Shown here piece after piece: positions 3,978 to 5,094 of a stretch of DNA of 5,094 nucleotides. Within the stretch, counting starts at the first letter, position 1. Every line of letters begins with the position of its first letter. Below the pieces are notes generated by a model. The model searched no databases. It was not told the origin of the DNA and was given only the letters and a program-made list of their open reading frames with translations. The position numbers and the translations under genes are program-made. The DNA is from an uncultured Thermomicrobiales bacterium (GTDB lineage: Bacteria; Chloroflexota; Chloroflexia; Thermomicrobiales; Thermomicrobiaceae), in the NCBI GenBank assembly GCA_937891245.1, contig CALAGB010000289.1, positions 1 through 5,094 of the forward strand, read 5' to 3'.

Positions 3978-5094
3978 ATGAACCGGATTGAGGAACAGCG
4001 GGCCGCGAACTTGATCAACGACGTCCTGGAGGAATTGGGCTACGGGCGTCGCCAGTTCGACATGCGCGGCATCCCCTTCTCCGGCGCCTGGGGCACCTCA
4101 TCTTCGGTGAGCTATCAGATCGCCAACGAAGTGGCGGCCGAACGCATTGCCGTCGAGACGGCCGATCTCTCCAAGAAAGATGCCAAACGACGGACGCAGG
4201 AGATCATGCGCGAGACGGTGCAGGAGGTTGCTGCCCGAATCGTCGGGCGACTCGGCACGCACGACGGCTTCGCCAGCGTCGAGGCGACCAACGGCTATAT
4301 CAACATCTTCTTCGACACGAAGAGTTATAGCAACGCCGTGCTCCGCTCGGTGCTGACCGAAGGCGCCAGCTACGGCCACGGTCCGGCCCGCACCGATCGC
4401 GTCATGGTCGAATACTCGCAGCCGAACACGCACAAGGCATTTCATATCGGCCACCTGCGTAACGCCAGCCTCGGCAACGCGCTCAGCCGCACGCTCCGCT
4501 TTGCCGGCTATGACGTCTTGCAGGCCAATTACATCGGCGACATCGGGATGCACGTCATCCAGACGCTCTGGTGCTACCTTAACTTCCATAAGGGCGACGA
4601 GCCGCCGCGTGCGCACCGGGGCCGCTGGCTTGGCGAGATTTATGTCGAGTCTGGCCAGCGACTGCACTATCGCGAGGACGTCGTCGAATTCCTTGGCGAT
4701 CTTTCGAAGAACGATCCGATCTTCGTCGAGATGATCGACCGGATGATGAAAGAGCTCTGGAAGACGCATAAGGTCGGCGAGGATGTCGCCTACCTGCTCG
4801 GCCAGATCGCCCATCAGCGCGACATCAAGACCGACGCGTTTCTGGACGACGAAACGATCGTTAAATTCTGGCCGATCGCCCGCAACCAGTTGGCGCACGA
4901 ATTGGAAGCGGCCGAAACGGGCGAACTGCCGCCCCCGGCCGATGATGCCGAGCCGGTGCCGGTCGAAACGTATCGCGAGCGGCTCGAACGCTGCGACCGG
5001 TTGGGGGAACATCTCGACTGGTGGGTCGACGTGCCGCGCTGGCAGCAAGAAATTCGCGATACTTTCCAGCTCTGGGAGCGCAAAGATCCCGAGT
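3978..5094 (+). CDS. argS: arginyl-tRNA synthetase (argS), 5' part, runs off the window
   Basis: The enzyme charges tRNA-Arg with arginine using ATP, in the cytoplasm. My own translation gives 372 codons with no stop up to the window edge. Residues about 1-115 fit the N-terminal tRNA-recognition (Add-1-like) domain, which ends in 'EATNGYINIFF' (102-112). The class I catalytic core begins near 143 with 'VEYSQPNTHKAFHIGHLRN', and the HIGH signature is at 156-159. 'GNALSRTLRFAGYDV' (166-180) and 'NYIGDIGMHV' (184-193) follow, as in arginine enzymes. The KMSK-like loop and the anticodon-binding domain would lie beyond 5094. Residues about 200-372 form a long charged stretch before the expected next core block. 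That is longer than I expect for typical ArgRS and includes a Pro/Glu/Asp-rich segment (316-330). An antisense open frame over 4098-5048 is a by-product of GC-rich codon use. Confidence 0.95.
   Translation, partial: MNRIEEQRAANLINDVLEELGYGRRQFDMRGIPFSGAWGTSSSVSYQIANEVAAERIAVETADLSKKDAKRRTQEIMRETVQEVAARIVGRLGTHDGFASVEATNGYINIFFDTKSYSNAVLRSVLTEGASYGHGPARTDRVMVEYSQPNTHKAFHIGHLRNASLGNALSRTLRFAGYDVLQANYIGDIGMHVIQTLWCYLNFHKGDEPPRAHRGRWLGEIYVESGQRLHYREDVVEFLGDLSKNDPIFVEMIDRMMKELWKTHKVGEDVAYLLGQIAHQRDIKTDAFLDDETIVKFWPIARNQLAHELEAAETGELPPPADDAEPVPVETYRERLERCDRLGEHLDWWVDVPRWQQEIRDTFQLWERKDPE

Noticed and set aside
4098..5048. Minus-strand open frame of 316 codons
   Set aside because: It lies in codon register opposite argS. 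Antisense stops there need TTA, CTA or TCA sense codons, which are rare in this GC-rich gene; its stop is simply the TCA at 4098-4100. The argS reading carries clear synthetase motifs.

Overview
The window looks like chromosomal DNA from a GC-rich, free-living bacterium. The style fits the Chloroflexota, and Thermomicrobia/Sphaerobacter-like lineages would be my first guess. The reasons are the GC-rich codon use, frequent GTG starts behind strong GGGAGGG-type ribosome binding sites, and intergenic repeat debris of the 'CGCCCCTACGG / GATGCATGCATC' style that I associate with those genomes. The lineage is an inference from style, not an established assignment.

Layout, left to right. Bases 1-551 carry no credible gene. 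They hold a short hairpin (11-34), then a decayed tandem repeat of about 49 bp (58-452, best copies 306-452), then a hairpin directly behind the minus-strand gene that ends at 552. Two minus-strand genes follow, transcribed leftward from about 1911. The first is an MscS-family mechanosensitive channel (1054-1911). The second is a small secreted or membrane-anchored protein with two cysteines (552-995). A divergent intergenic region (about 1912-2133) carries candidate promoters for both directions. On the plus strand, two small membrane proteins of unknown function (2134-2445 and 2534-2926) have nearly identical ribosome binding site and GTG start arrangements. A fresh promoter candidate (2963-2971) then precedes a short glucose-1-phosphate thymidylyltransferase-like nucleotidyltransferase (3074-3817). 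A 160-base spacer with hairpins and a 12-bp perfect palindrome separates it from argS (arginyl-tRNA synthetase, start 3978), which runs off the right edge.

How the genes fit together. The left pair could be a small envelope or osmotic-stress unit, with a tension-gated channel and a secreted partner, but only gene order supports that. The two small plus-strand membrane proteins probably form one transcription unit. The nucleotidyltransferase would make an activated sugar nucleotide for cell-surface glycans, but no other sugar-nucleotide gene is present here. argS is housekeeping. I see no defence system, mobile element, CRISPR array or RNA gene. The least explained parts are the 49-bp array, the two small membrane proteins and the long linker region inside ArgS.
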